The notes beneath the pieces are model-generated. The model searched no databases and was not told where the DNA came from. It was given only the letters and a program-made list of their open reading frames with translations. DNA of 64,000 nucleotides from Saprospiraceae bacterium (GTDB taxonomy: Bacteria > Bacteroidota > Bacteroidia > Chitinophagales > Saprospiraceae): contig JALHRR010000002.1 of NCBI GenBank assembly GCA_022841345.1, positions 173,663-237,662 on the forward strand, in the 5' to 3' direction. Below, in pieces: positions 1 through 8,433 of this stretch. A program made the position numbers and the translations under genes. Each line of letters starts with the position of its first letter. Position 1 is the first letter of the stretch.

Positions 1-707
1 TTAGATCCCTCGATCGCAGGTTGGCGGCTGTCATGAGAAATGCAGCCCGCAAAGTTGCCATGAAGGAAAAGTATAATATCCACTATACAATAGAAGAAGT
101 ACGCCAGATTCTCGGACCTGAAAGATATCAAACAGATCTGTACGAAGAAAAGCCGGTACCCGGAGTTACTGTAGGCCTGGCATGGACATCAGTAGGTGGA
201 GATATCCTTTTCGTAGAAGCAAGTTTGAATAAAGGTAAAGGCAAAATGACTTTAACTGGTAATCTGGGAGATGTCATGAAAGAATCTGCTTCTACAGCAT
301 TGAGTTTCATCAAAGCTCATGCCTCCAATCTCTTGCTGAAGCCTGAAATATTTGACGAAACGGATATTCATATTCACGTTCCTGAGGGAGCAATTCCGAA
401 GGACGGACCTTCTGCCGGTGTCACGATGCTAACTTCACTTGCATCTGCTTATACCAAAAGGCCTGTGAAGCAGTTTATTGCAATGACAGGTGAGATTACA
501 TTAAGAGGTAAAGTTTTACCGGTAGGTGGAATCAAAGAGAAAATTCTCGCAGCCAAAAGAGCAGGCATTAAAGAAATTATTCTGTCATCTGAAAACAAAA
601 AACATATCCAGGAAATCGAGCCCAACTATCTGGAAGGATTGAGTTTTGTTTATGTCGACCGGATGGAGGAAGTACTTCAACATGCCATTGGTTTGTGGGA
701 TTTTTGA
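1..707 (+). CDS. lon: Endopeptidase La (Lon), C-terminal part, cut by window start
   Basis: C-terminal end of the ATP-dependent serine protease Lon, which degrades damaged and regulatory proteins in the cytosol. The reading frame is open to the left edge (frame starting at base 3), so only the last part of the AAA+ lid and the proteolytic domain are present; the TTG at base 21 is not a real start. Counting from that TTG, the catalytic serine lies in KDGPSAGVTM (about residue 131) and the catalytic lysine in GGIKEKILAAKR (about residue 174). The 43-residue separation matches the Ser-Lys dyad spacing known for E. coli Lon. The end of the domain looks intact and ends in a normal stop. No partner gene is visible because the upstream side is outside the window. 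Confidence 0.95.
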   Translation, partial: RSLDRRLAAVMRNAARKVAMKEKYNIHYTIEEVRQILGPERYQTDLYEEKPVPGVTVGLAWTSVGGDILFVEASLNKGKGKMTLTGNLGDVMKESASTALSFIKAHASNLLLKPEIFDETDIHIHVPEGAIPKDGPSAGVTMLTSLASAYTKRPVKQFIAMTGEITLRGKVLPVGGIKEKILAAKRAGIKEIILSSENKKHIQEIEPNYLEGLSFVYVDRMEEVLQHAIGLWDF

Positions 708-801
708 ACACATGAAGAAGAAATTTCGTTAGGAATCTGTAACTAAATAGTAATTTAGCGAATCTTGTCGTTATTGATTATATCTAACTAATAGTTCTTC
801 C

Positions 802-1461
802 GTGAAAAAACTTGCCAATTATACATCCATTCTTGTCTTATTCTTGCTGTATCAGTCTGGTGTGTATGCCCAAACTGTAAAAGATACTGCTTCTCTGGTT
901 CAATTTTCAGGGGTAGTAGTCATGGAGGAAAACAAAACTTTGATTCCTTTGCCTTTTACAAACGTGATCGTACAGGGTTCAAATCGTGGAACCTATACCA
1001 ATCTGGATGGTTTTTTCTCTATTGTAGCCAGGAAAGGAGACGTGATAGAGTTTACTTCCGTAGGGTTCAAGACTGTAGAATACAGAATTCCAATGAATCT
1101 AAAGGACAACCGATATTCAATCTATCAATTGATGGTAGAAGACACCATTAATCTACCCGTAACTATGATTTATCCCTGGCCCAGCAAAGAGCACTTCAAA
1201 ATTGAATTCCTTGCTTTGGATGTGAAAAATGAAATGTACGATCGTGCATTGGCTAATATCAATGAGGACCGGATGGAAGAACTCAGGCAAAATTTGAAAG
1301 CTGATGGCGGCGAGACCGGTAGCCTTTATCTAAGACAACAAGCCAGAGAATATTATCATCAGGGTCAGCTCAGACCTATGAATGTATTGAATCCATTGGC
1401 ATGGAGAGATTTCTTCAAAGCCTGGCAGGAAGGAAAGTTTAAGACGAAGAAAGACAAGTAG
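802..1461 (+). CDS. Secreted protein with carboxypeptidase-regulatory-like domain
   Basis: Exported protein of 219 residues whose function is not known. It starts with GTG and has a signal peptide (Lys-rich start, hydrophobic stretch, cleavage near VYA-Q at about residue 23). Residues about 34-110 resemble the carboxypeptidase regulatory-like beta-sandwich found at the N terminus of many Bacteroidota outer-membrane proteins, with the typical sequence 'NRGTYTNLDGFFSI' followed by 'VEFTSVGFKTVEY'-like text. Here no receptor barrel follows; instead there is a mixed, charged C-terminal tail ending in lysines. It is a single gene with about 94 bp between it and lon. A periplasmic or surface role is an inference from the signal peptide and domain type. 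Confidence 0.75.
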   Translation: MKKLANYTSILVLFLLYQSGVYAQTVKDTASLVQFSGVVVMEENKTLIPLPFTNVIVQGSNRGTYTNLDGFFSIVARKGDVIEFTSVGFKTVEYRIPMNLKDNRYSIYQLMVEDTINLPVTMIYPWPSKEHFKIEFLALDVKNEMYDRALANINEDRMEELRQNLKADGGETGSLYLRQQAREYYHQGQLRPMNVLNPLAWRDFFKAWQEGKFKTKKDK

Positions 1462-1835
1462 CTGAAATCCGGATTTCAGCTGTCAGATTTCAGATTTCAG
1501 ATTTTAACAGCCATTTAACAGCCGGGTTAACAGCCTCGTTAAAACGATGAAGCAGATACAACCATTTGAGCAGCCATACATCAACAAACAATACGCTTTA
1601 GTCGAAGCCCTGGTGACGTCTTGTAGCACTGCGCTTGCAAGGTGACAGTTAGTGCAAAATACAAGCAGGCAGACCACATATGATATACTAAATGATCAAG
1701 CTTGTTCCCGGCTGCTCACTCATCATTCATAACTCATCATTCATAACTAACCCGGCTGTTGGCCAACAGCAAAGGGCTAATAGCCAAAAGCCGGCTGTCC
1801 CTTATGCCTTACTACTTACAACTTACGCCTTCTAT
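1462..1835. repeat. Low-complexity intergenic repeat island with GGCTGTT punctuation
   Basis: No gene is supported here. The stretch begins with iterated 'gatttcag' words (about 1465-1503), then three copies of AACAGCC spaced 11-12 bp (1506-1512, 1517-1523, 1529-1535). Near 1722-1748 the words 'tcatcattcataac' are repeated, followed by CCGGCTGTT (1752-1760), a mirrored CCAACAGC and a further CCGGCTGT near 1791. The short frames that can be opened through it consist of repeat words only. Related islands lie at 14.2-14.6, 15.3-15.6, 44.8-45.0 and 58.8-59.4 kb. Confidence 0.6.
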
Positions 1836-2429
1836 TTACCTCGCCGGTGGTCTCCTCCTTTTTCCTCCCTGCTGTATCATTCCTCTGTTACCCGGCTTTA
1901 TCAATGATCTGTTTGCCATTGCCTTGTCCAGTTGTTTGATTTGATCCCTGATAGCTGGTTCCGTTACTTTGAGTTCTTTTAATTGTTTCATCTGGATCGC
2001 TGCCTGTTGCCATTTGTTTCGGGTGGCATTCATATTACAAAGTTGAAGTAAGACCATAGCCTTTTCATTATCAGTATTAAGACCTACTGTTTGAGCTTTT
2101 TCCAGCCACATCTCTGCTTCGTCATTTCGTTTGTCGTTCAGGGCAATTGTTCCTTTTAGCATATAGAAATATGCTTTGTTTGCGGAATACAGCAATTTAG
2201 GAAAGAAGGTCATTGACAATCGCTGATCCGCTTCAGCAAATTGACCCGTTTGGAGCAACATGGCTGCTGATTGAACTGTTCCCAGGAGGAAGTAGCCTAC
2301 AACAAAGAATAGGAAGGCCAGATAAAAAACAAAGCCATACCAAAAACCAAATGCCAGATGTAGCCAGAGTCCAAGCCCCAGAGTGGCAACTATAAGGGCA
2401 AATCTCAAATATATATTGATGGAAAACAT
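1836..2429 (-). CDS. Membrane-anchored TPR-like protein, unknown function
   Basis: Unrecognised protein of about 197 residues. The ATG at 2429 is preferred because it places the hydrophobic N terminus directly at the start; a GTG seven codons upstream is possible. Two closely spaced membrane helices (about residues 6-25 and 30-50) are followed by a soluble helical region with tetratricopeptide-like pairs ('AKRLSMTFF', 'ALNDKRNDEAEMWLEKA', 'CNMNATRNKWQQAAIQMKQL'). The extreme C terminus is very basic and rich in Arg, Lys and Pro. Bacteroidota often carry such small TM-TPR proteins; the sequence gives no catalytic residues. It stands alone and faces away from the following OsmC gene. The function cannot be assigned. 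Confidence 0.7.
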   Translation of the reverse strand: MFSINIYLRFALIVATLGLGLWLHLAFGFWYGFVFYLAFLFFVVGYFLLGTVQSAAMLLQTGQFAEADQRLSMTFFPKLLYSANKAYFYMLKGTIALNDKRNDEAEMWLEKAQTVGLNTDNEKAMVLLQLCNMNATRNKWQQAAIQMKQLKELKVTEPAIRDQIKQLDKAMANRSLIKPGNRGMIQQGGKRRRPPAR

Positions 2430-2676
2430 AGCGTATTTTTTTAGTGGCACAAAAGTACATGATTCATTTGCAAATTGCTGTAATCAGCGACTATAAATCC
2501 TTGTCAATTTATGGCATTCAAATATTTTGCTGTTATTCAACTGCGTAATTGGTTTGATTTCCAATGATTACATAATTGATCATTTTTCAAAATCATTATA
2601 ATCACTGATCTTCAAAACAAGTAAGACATAATTAGGTTAATATTCCTTTATACCCATTCAAAAAATCAAATCAAAA

Positions 2677-3087
2677 ATGAAAAGGAAAGCAACAGCCCAT
2701 TGGCACGGAACCGGAAAAGAAGGTAAAGGACATCTTACTACACAAAGTTTAGTTCTTGATAAAACTCAATATTCTTACCATACAAGGTTTGAAGACGGAA
2801 TTGGCACCAACCCTGAAGAGTTGATAGCAGCTGCTCATTCCGGTTGTTTTACTATGAAGTTAAGTTTTAACATTACTGAAGCAGGTTTTGTACCCGGTGC
2901 TTTAGAAACCACCTGTGAAATTACTTTTGAAAACGGAGCGGTGACTAAATCTCACCTGATCCTAAAGGCTGAAGTGGAGGGTATGGCTGAAGATAAATTT
3001 GCTGAACTGGTGAAGGATGCCGAGCAGAATTGCCCGATTTCCAAGCTTCTGAATACAGAGATTAGTGTGAGCTATGAGCTGAATTAG
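2677..3087 (+). CDS. OsmC family peroxiredoxin
   Basis: OsmC/Ohr superfamily thiol peroxidase of 136 residues, expected to reduce organic or inorganic hydroperoxides in the cytosol. Both redox cysteines are present: Cys57 in AAAHSGCFTM and Cys119 in EQNCPISK, with the usual spacing of about 60 residues. The N-terminal 'WHGTGKEGKGHLTTQS' and 'GTNPEELIAAAHSGC' are characteristic of the OsmC branch rather than Ohr. The ATG at 2677 gives the full family length. The upstream 226 bp are AT-rich; no clear operator for a redox regulator is seen. The next gene is convergent and ends 4 bp away. Confidence 0.92.
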   Translation: MKRKATAHWHGTGKEGKGHLTTQSLVLDKTQYSYHTRFEDGIGTNPEELIAAAHSGCFTMKLSFNITEAGFVPGALETTCEITFENGAVTKSHLILKAEVEGMAEDKFAELVKDAEQNCPISKLLNTEISVSYELN

Positions 3088-3091
3088 TCAA

Positions 3092-3640
3092 TCAAATAAA
3101 CTGTTCATATTCGGAAATTTTTGAATAAAGTCTGGATTCCAGGTAGTCATTCGCACCATGAAGAGCTGCCAGAATGGATTCAGCTTCCAGTTTATATTTC
3201 AATTTTTTCTCAGAATCCCATTGATCTGGTGGTTTCTGCAGATTAGTAATTCTGTCGGCTAGTTTTACTGCCCAAACTTCTTTGCCCTGAGTTTTTATCC
3301 GGGTAAGACTATCCGACATTTTTTCATTCTTTAGCAAATTGTCATTTTTCGTGAGTGCATTCACTGCATTGGCCACTTTTTTTCCGAAAGCCAGTTCCAA
3401 TTCTGCTGCAGTTGTTGGGGTATCTTCCAAAGTGTCGTGCAGCAATGCTACCTGTACAGCAAAATTTGTATCAAAATCAAGTGTATTGCTGCCTGCTATC
3501 AAAATCTCCATAGCAACATTACTCAAATGCACGAGGTAAGGCAGCTCTGTTCCGGGAAGTGTTTGCCCTGCAGCATGATGTTTTATCGCAGCAAAAATAA
3601 TGGCCTTTTGATAAAGGGTTTGCAGGTCGTTTGATTCCAT
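3092..3640 (-). CDS. HD-domain hydrolase, MESH1-like small alarmone hydrolase
   Basis: Stand-alone HD-domain protein (182 residues) resembling the hydrolase half of SpoT/Rel and the single-domain MESH1 enzymes that hydrolyse (p)ppGpp or NADPH phosphate. Candidate metal ligands are in order: His38 in PYLVHL, His68-Asp69 in VALLHDTLEDT, then Glu72-Asp73, and Asp129 in VKLADRITNL. No synthetase, TGS or ACT domain follows. It may form an operon with the upstream unknown gene on the same strand (11 bp gap), and converges on osmC. True substrate is uncertain: MESH1 relatives differ in substrate and the sequence alone does not decide. Confidence 0.82.
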   Translation of the reverse strand: MESNDLQTLYQKAIIFAAIKHHAAGQTLPGTELPYLVHLSNVAMEILIAGSNTLDFDTNFAVQVALLHDTLEDTPTTAAELELAFGKKVANAVNALTKNDNLLKNEKMSDSLTRIKTQGKEVWAVKLADRITNLQKPPDQWDSEKKLKYKLEAESILAALHGANDYLESRLYSKISEYEQFI

Positions 3641-3651
3641 AAATAATTTTT

Positions 3652-4284
3652 TTATTCTGGTTCGATGGGAGAAAGTAAGGCTATTTCCATGGCAACTTCA
3701 TACAGCATTTTGAATTGAGTTTGATTATACTTCGGCCGCATGGCTGCCAGCATGTCGAAGATGTTTAAATCTGTCCAATCCCAGAGCATTGTATCAAAAT
3801 TATATTTCATCATCTGAGCACCAACCAGATGTCGCCATGCATCCACCTCGTCCCGGGACAATCCGTAATTCAACAAAAATTGATAAGTTCTCTGATTTTC
3901 TTCCTCACTGAATTCCTGATCAAGAAAAGGCTCTAAAATGGAATTCCATATGAATGGCCGTCTGTTGACGGGGATATTGTATTCGAAAGATATCTGTATA
4001 ATCTCTTCTTTTTGGGATGCAGGGAATCCTATTAACTCTTTATTGACCAGCAGGGTAGGAGGGCCATGATTCAAATCAATGTTTTGAATGGAAGAAATAG
4101 AAACAAACTTATCCTGAAAAGCTAAAGATGGCTCAAAGGGATACTCATTAAAAACCAGATATTCTCCCTCCACGATAACAGGATTCCAGACCGGAAAGAA
4201 CTGTTTCCTTTCAAATAATGTGGATCCGAAAGGACCTTTCCCTTTCATCAAAGGCTGATCAAATAGTTTTTGGAAAAAACTCAT
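3652..4284 (-). CDS. Hypothetical protein, cytosolic
   Basis: Unrecognised 210-residue protein without signal peptide or membrane helix. It is rich in aromatic residues and proline, with a mixed alpha/beta first half ('FVSISSIQNIDLNHGPPTLLVNKELIGF') and a helical second half ('YQFLLNYGLSRDEVDAWRHLVGAQMMKYN'). It sits 11 bp upstream of the MESH1-like gene and 10 bp downstream of the secreted metalloprotease gene on the same strand, so the three may be co-transcribed. No catalytic motif is obvious. It is called a gene because of length, codon use like its neighbours and tight packing. Confidence 0.65.
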   Translation of the reverse strand: MSFFQKLFDQPLMKGKGPFGSTLFERKQFFPVWNPVIVEGEYLVFNEYPFEPSLAFQDKFVSISSIQNIDLNHGPPTLLVNKELIGFPASQKEEIIQISFEYNIPVNRRPFIWNSILEPFLDQEFSEEENQRTYQFLLNYGLSRDEVDAWRHLVGAQMMKYNFDTMLWDWTDLNIFDMLAAMRPKYNQTQFKMLYEVAMEIALLSPIEPE

Positions 4285-4294
4285 TTATAGTTGG

Positions 4295-6478
4295 TCAAGG
4301 CCGGTTTTGTTTGATAATCCTGACGAATTTTTTATTCTCAGGCCCCTCAATTCCAAGCACATAAATACCGGATGGTAAATTAGCAACAACAATCCTTGTA
4401 AGACCACCACTGATAAATTTCCCGCTGGAATAATTATATCCATTCATCGCTTTAATGGACCATTGAATGGTTTTACCCTCATGAGAAGCAGGGAATTGGA
4501 GAAAAATTTCTTCTGAAGCCGGATTTGGGAATATTTCAAGCGCAAATTCATTTTCAGAATGCTCAGCACTTGATACAATCGGACTGCAATCTATTACAAT
4601 TTCAAATGCCATATCTTCTGTATCGAAATGTTGATAAGGAGAATTTACTTCAACATTGGCCGGATGCTCATCCAGTCCGTCGCAATCTCTTCCCCACGCA
4701 CCCTGAACCTGCATGTAGGTGCCAGCATCACATTGCCGGAAATATTCTGCATCTCCACCTAATTGTACATTTCCATGTAATGTAGCCCCCCAGCAAAATG
4801 TATTGTGTTCCAAAACAGCATTTTCAAAAACCTTTGTACCAAAAATGCAAACATGGTCCCTTATCTGAGCATTGCCGCTGATTTCATTTCCTCCCCAAAT
4901 CCTTGCAAACCCACTAACTCTTGCATTTCCACTGATCACAGCATTTTCTCCGGCCAATGCGTAATCTAAAACGATGGCACTGTCTTTTAATATGGCATTA
5001 TGACGAATCACAGCATAATCTTCTAGTCTCGCATTTCCTTCTATTCTTGCAAAATCCAATACTCTGGCATTCGGACCAACATAAGCTTGTGCTGAAGCAA
5101 ATGCAGTATTGGCTACAAATCCACCGCCATTGGAATGAGCTACGCCAGGCACATTATCCCTTATTGTTTGATATCCCGGCTGATGTCCATCCGCAAAAGC
5201 ATTTACCAGCGAAAATTCATAAGGATATCTGTAAATTTTTGGGAATCCAATTTCCCAGTCATAATTGTGATGGACAGTCGGTGCACCACTGATTACCAAA
5301 AATAGTTCTTTATCCTCTTCTGTCCATTCAAATTCAATCTCATCATCTTCAGCATAAATCTCACTGTATCTGGGAATTCTGTTTTCATCCAAAGCAACCA
5401 GGCTGTATCTCCATCCTGCATCGACATTTACCGCGGATTGCCCTTTGAATTTCAGATAAATATTTTTGTTTTCGCAGGAGTCAGGTATAGCCGGATGCAG
5501 CCTGATGATGTTGTATCCATAGTCCTGGGGAGATCTGTGATCCTGTATTCTGTAATGACCTGCCACTGAATCCACAAGATCAGGTATAAGCGTTGGATTC
5601 AATCTGAAAATATCCGGTAAAGCAGCCTCAGCTTCTCTCAGTGTATGTCCGATTTCGTAGTCCCAGATTACATTTTTTCTGGCATAATCAGCAAAGAGCT
5701 CATTTAATTCTTGCTGATTTCTGTTTGTGAGTCTTTTCAAAGTCTCCAAAGGGTGTTCGCCGATGTTGGACTCTCTCCACATTCGGTTGATGAGTTCCAG
5801 CCCTTCTAATTCTTTAATGTATTGCAGAAAAACAAAAGCCTGATAATGATGCCGTGTAGAGCTCCAGTGAAATTGTGCTGTGTTCATCCATCTTGAAATG
5901 TCAAATTGTCGGGCTACTTCCGGATATCTCTGCAGTGCCATGAATTCAGCATGAGATTCCCAGAATGAACCCACATAAGAATGGTTAATGAATCCATGTC
6001 CGGGATACATCATCCAGGCATAATTTTGCAATGCATGCGTAAATTCATGAGCCAGTGTAGGGCCATTGGTTGCTGCATGCGGGTGCATCCACATGGCTCC
6101 TGTGGTCCCGTCATAATTCCCTCCAAATGCCCATCCTTCCACCCCTTCCCATGTATGCAGCAGGACAATGATCATTTTATACTCAGAAATGAGTGGACCA
6201 TCTCCGGGTACAAACTTCAGGCTGTCGATATAAAATGAAAATAAGTCTTCTGCTGTCTCCAAAATAAAATCCGGATTAAATGCTATGTCAGAGGGAGCTT
6301 GTGTAGGGTCTCCACCTGCTAAGGGACCCCAGAACATGATGAAATTTTCTGATTCCTTTGAACGATCAAATGAGTAATCCAAACTTCCTTGCTGCCATTC
6401 CTGCGGGATATAAACTTGTTTTTGTGCAGTGGAAATCAATGGTAAGATCAGGAGCAGAAATAGTAAGAGCTTATTCAT
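4295..6478 (-). CDS. T9SS-secreted DUF6055-like metalloprotease with hexapeptide-type helix
   Basis: Large secreted protein (727 residues). Residues 1-18 form a signal peptide ending in STA-Q. Residues about 40-310 resemble DUF6055-type putative metallopeptidases, with the zinc-binding motif HEFTH at 144-148 and possible third ligands in SFWESHAEF (Glu174 or Glu178). Residues about 310-450 look like beta-sandwich modules. Residues about 480-600 are a run of short repeats of the form 'ARVxDFARIxGNARL', which should fold as a left-handed beta-helix like bacterial hexapeptide transferases, although without an obvious acyl-CoA site. The last ~80 residues ('EIFPNPASEEIFLQFP' to 'KKFVRIIKQ') are a type A T9SS sorting domain. 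A surface or secreted protein-degrading role is inferred. Confidence 0.85.
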   Translation of the reverse strand: MNKLLLFLLLILPLISTAQKQVYIPQEWQQGSLDYSFDRSKESENFIMFWGPLAGGDPTQAPSDIAFNPDFILETAEDLFSFYIDSLKFVPGDGPLISEYKMIIVLLHTWEGVEGWAFGGNYDGTTGAMWMHPHAATNGPTLAHEFTHALQNYAWMMYPGHGFINHSYVGSFWESHAEFMALQRYPEVARQFDISRWMNTAQFHWSSTRHHYQAFVFLQYIKELEGLELINRMWRESNIGEHPLETLKRLTNRNQQELNELFADYARKNVIWDYEIGHTLREAEAALPDIFRLNPTLIPDLVDSVAGHYRIQDHRSPQDYGYNIIRLHPAIPDSCENKNIYLKFKGQSAVNVDAGWRYSLVALDENRIPRYSEIYAEDDEIEFEWTEEDKELFLVISGAPTVHHNYDWEIGFPKIYRYPYEFSLVNAFADGHQPGYQTIRDNVPGVAHSNGGGFVANTAFASAQAYVGPNARVLDFARIEGNARLEDYAVIRHNAILKDSAIVLDYALAGENAVISGNARVSGFARIWGGNEISGNAQIRDHVCIFGTKVFENAVLEHNTFCWGATLHGNVQLGGDAEYFRQCDAGTYMQVQGAWGRDCDGLDEHPANVEVNSPYQHFDTEDMAFEIVIDCSPIVSSAEHSENEFALEIFPNPASEEIFLQFPASHEGKTIQWSIKAMNGYNYSSGKFISGGLTRIVVANLPSGIYVLGIEGPENKKFVRIIKQNRP

Positions 6479-6712
6479 CAGGTTATAATTAAGAAGTTGC
6501 CAACGGTATATTATTATAAGTCTGCAAGATATGCAATGTCTTCTTCCGGCTTCTTTATTTTATAACATTGGAAGGCAAATTATTCGCAATTTTTTGGATA
6601 TCCTCCATTAGCACAATCGACCATTTATTAATTCCAGGTAAATAAAAGATGAAAATCAGGTGTTCGTATCAAATTTTTTAAATTTCTGAAAATCAATACA
6701 ATGCACCTAGAT
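6479..6712. other. Intergenic spacer, no gene seen
   Basis: Between the divergent metalloprotease and ssb genes there are about 395 bp in total. This first part is AT-rich, has no credible reading frame, and should contain the promoter of the metalloprotease on the minus strand. I could not place a convincing -33/-7 pair. Confidence 0.4.
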
Positions 6713-6740
6713 AGTCGTTTGTAAACGACTGCAAACGACT
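6713..6740. promoter_or_regulatory. Palindromic operator-like site upstream of ssb
   Basis: AGTCGTTT-GT-AAACGACT (6713-6730) is an inverted repeat with perfect 8-bp arms, followed at once by a third half-site AAACGACT (6733-6740), so the half-sites are 10 bp apart. It lies about 135 bp upstream of the ssb ATG. The arrangement resembles a dimeric regulator site with an extra helical-turn-spaced half-site. The binding protein is unknown. Confidence 0.5.
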
Positions 6741-6873
6741 ATAAGCGAGTCATAAACATTTAATAACCGAGTCTTGAAAATCACCCCCTACATCTTTGCA
6801 TCGTCAATTACGACAATCAAACATTTCATTTTTACATTTTACTTTTTATTTCATTTTTAAAAATTTATGCGTT

Positions 6874-7227
6874 ATGAACAATTTAAGAAATTCTGTCAGA
6901 TTATTTGGAAAGGTAGGTATGGGCCCGGAAGTAATCACATTCGAGAATGGCAAGAAGAAAGCCAAGCTATCGCTTGCCACAACAGAAACTTATAAAAACC
7001 AACAAGGAGAGAAAGTCAGAGAAACTCAATGGCACAACCTCGTAGCATGGGGTGCACAAGCTGCAACAATAGAGAAATACGTTGAAAAAGGCAGAGAAAT
7101 CGCAGTCGAAGGTAAACTGGTACACCGGAGTTATGAGGATAAGACCGGAAAGAAATGCTTCATTACCGAAATAGTTTTGAATGACTTCATTTTCACCGGA
7201 AGTCCTAAAAAGGAAAGTGCTCAATAA
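6874..7227 (+). CDS. Single-stranded DNA-binding protein, short form without acidic tail
   Basis: SSB-type OB-fold protein of 117 residues. The ATG at 6874 is chosen because it gives the family's N terminus MNNLRNSVRLFGKVG; an in-frame start 78 bp upstream would add unrelated sequence. Family marks include 'KLSLATTETYKN', 'TQWHNLVAWG', 'AATIEKYVEKGREIAVEGKLVHRSYEDKTG' type beta strands (only parts quoted). The C-terminal flexible linker and the acidic tip (DDDIPF-like) that recruits repair and replication partners in the housekeeping SSB are missing; the protein ends soon after the OB fold in KKESAQ. It is therefore likely a paralogue used in special settings such as competence, recombination or stress rather than the replicative SSB. 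Confidence 0.9.
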   Translation: MNNLRNSVRLFGKVGMGPEVITFENGKKKAKLSLATTETYKNQQGEKVRETQWHNLVAWGAQAATIEKYVEKGREIAVEGKLVHRSYEDKTGKKCFITEIVLNDFIFTGSPKKESAQ

Positions 7228-7255
7228 GCGGAGCTTTAGTTTTGTAGATCTTAAG

Positions 7256-7294
7256 CCGCGGGTTTCCTGAAAATGGAAGCCCGTTTGCTTTTTA
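7256..7294 (+). terminator. Rho-independent terminator after ssb
   Basis: GGGTTTCC-loop-GGAAGCCC hairpin (one G:U pair) about 30 bp after the ssb stop, followed by a T-rich stretch ending in TTTTT. Confidence 0.6.
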
Positions 7295-7345
7295 ATGAGG
7301 AAGGATCAGTATTGCGTCTATCATGAATCAAAAAAAAATGCTGTT

Positions 7346-8297
7346 ATGTCGGACGAAAAGTTGGTTCTATTCATGACCGGTTTTTCAAGGAGATTTTGTC
7401 AGATATACATTTGGCAAAGGCGTGGCTTGATTTTTTCTTACCGCGGGAAATTAGGGAACTGTTAGTGCTGGAAACATTATCATACAATAAAGCCAGTTTC
7501 ATCACAGACAGCCTGAGAGAAATATTTTCAGATATGGTCTTTTCCTGTCAATTTAAAAATGATGGAATCAATAGTCCTTTAACCATTTCAATAATCCTGG
7601 AACATAAATCCAGATTGAGTATGATTCCACATGTTCAACTCCTGAATTATCTGGCAGGTGCATATCATATTCAATCTAAAAAGAAGGGCAGATTACAGCA
7701 TGTAATTCCAATCGTTTTCTATCATGGCAAAAGAAAATATTCGAAAAAGAAAATGCTGAGTTATTTTTCTGAAGCGCCTTCCGGGACTATCAAATATTTG
7801 CCGTTGTTTGAATATTTTTTAATTGATATGGCATCATATTCTGACGAAAAATTGTGGTCCTTAGGGAATTCATTTCTGAGCGCGACCATGCTTACAATGA
7901 AACACTATAAAGATCCGGTTTGGTTATCAATCATATCAAATCTATTTATAATTCTGTATTTTCTACACGGGACTGGAACCTACATATTCGATTTACAGTT
8001 AATTTTTACAAAATGTTAGATGTTTCACCAAAGGAATATAAATTAATAATTCAAAAGCTACCTGAAATCATGAGTGTTCAAAAAAAATCATTGTATGATT
8101 ATATTATCGAGGAAGGAATAGAGAAGGGAATAGAGAAGGGAATAGAGAAGGGATTAGAAATTGGAAAGCAGGAATCTAAAAAGCAGCTATATAATAAAGC
8201 TGTCCCGAATTTATTAAAACTTGGACTAACTATAGAACAAATTGCATCAGCACTGAATGTAGATGTTGAAGAAATTATTTCATTTTCAAAAGAATAG
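7346..8297 (+). pseudogene. Rpn-family recombination-promoting nuclease/transposase-like gene, frameshifted
   Basis: Remnant of a PD-(D/E)XK nuclease of the Rpn/Transposase_31 family. An ATG at 7346 opens one frame (MSDEKLVLF), but the family text 'HDRFFKEILSDIHLAKAWLDFFLP' continues in another frame from about 7372. That frame runs to 8019, with ILEHKSR and VIPIVFYHG recognisable, then the homologous text 'NHIKSIYNSVFSTRDWN' moves to a third frame near 7920-7935 and runs to the stop at 8297. The end has the usual EKGIEKGIEKG repeat and a helical tail. Two frame breaks make an active protein unlikely unless they are sequencing errors. It is flanked by spacers on both sides and is the only transposase-like gene in the window. 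Confidence 0.75.
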
Positions 8298-8433
8298 GAA
8301 TTTTACGATTATAATCTACAAATCCATGTAAAATAATAGATTTCACTCTACAAATTAACATGTAATGGAGATGTTGCATATAAATCCAACTCTAGTCAGG
8401 GAGAAAAAATGAAATATTAAAAGCTAAGCTCAA

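Noticed and set aside
1692..1944. Small plus-strand frames near 1.7-1.9 kb
   Set aside because: Composed of repeat-island DNA and antisense to the membrane TPR gene.
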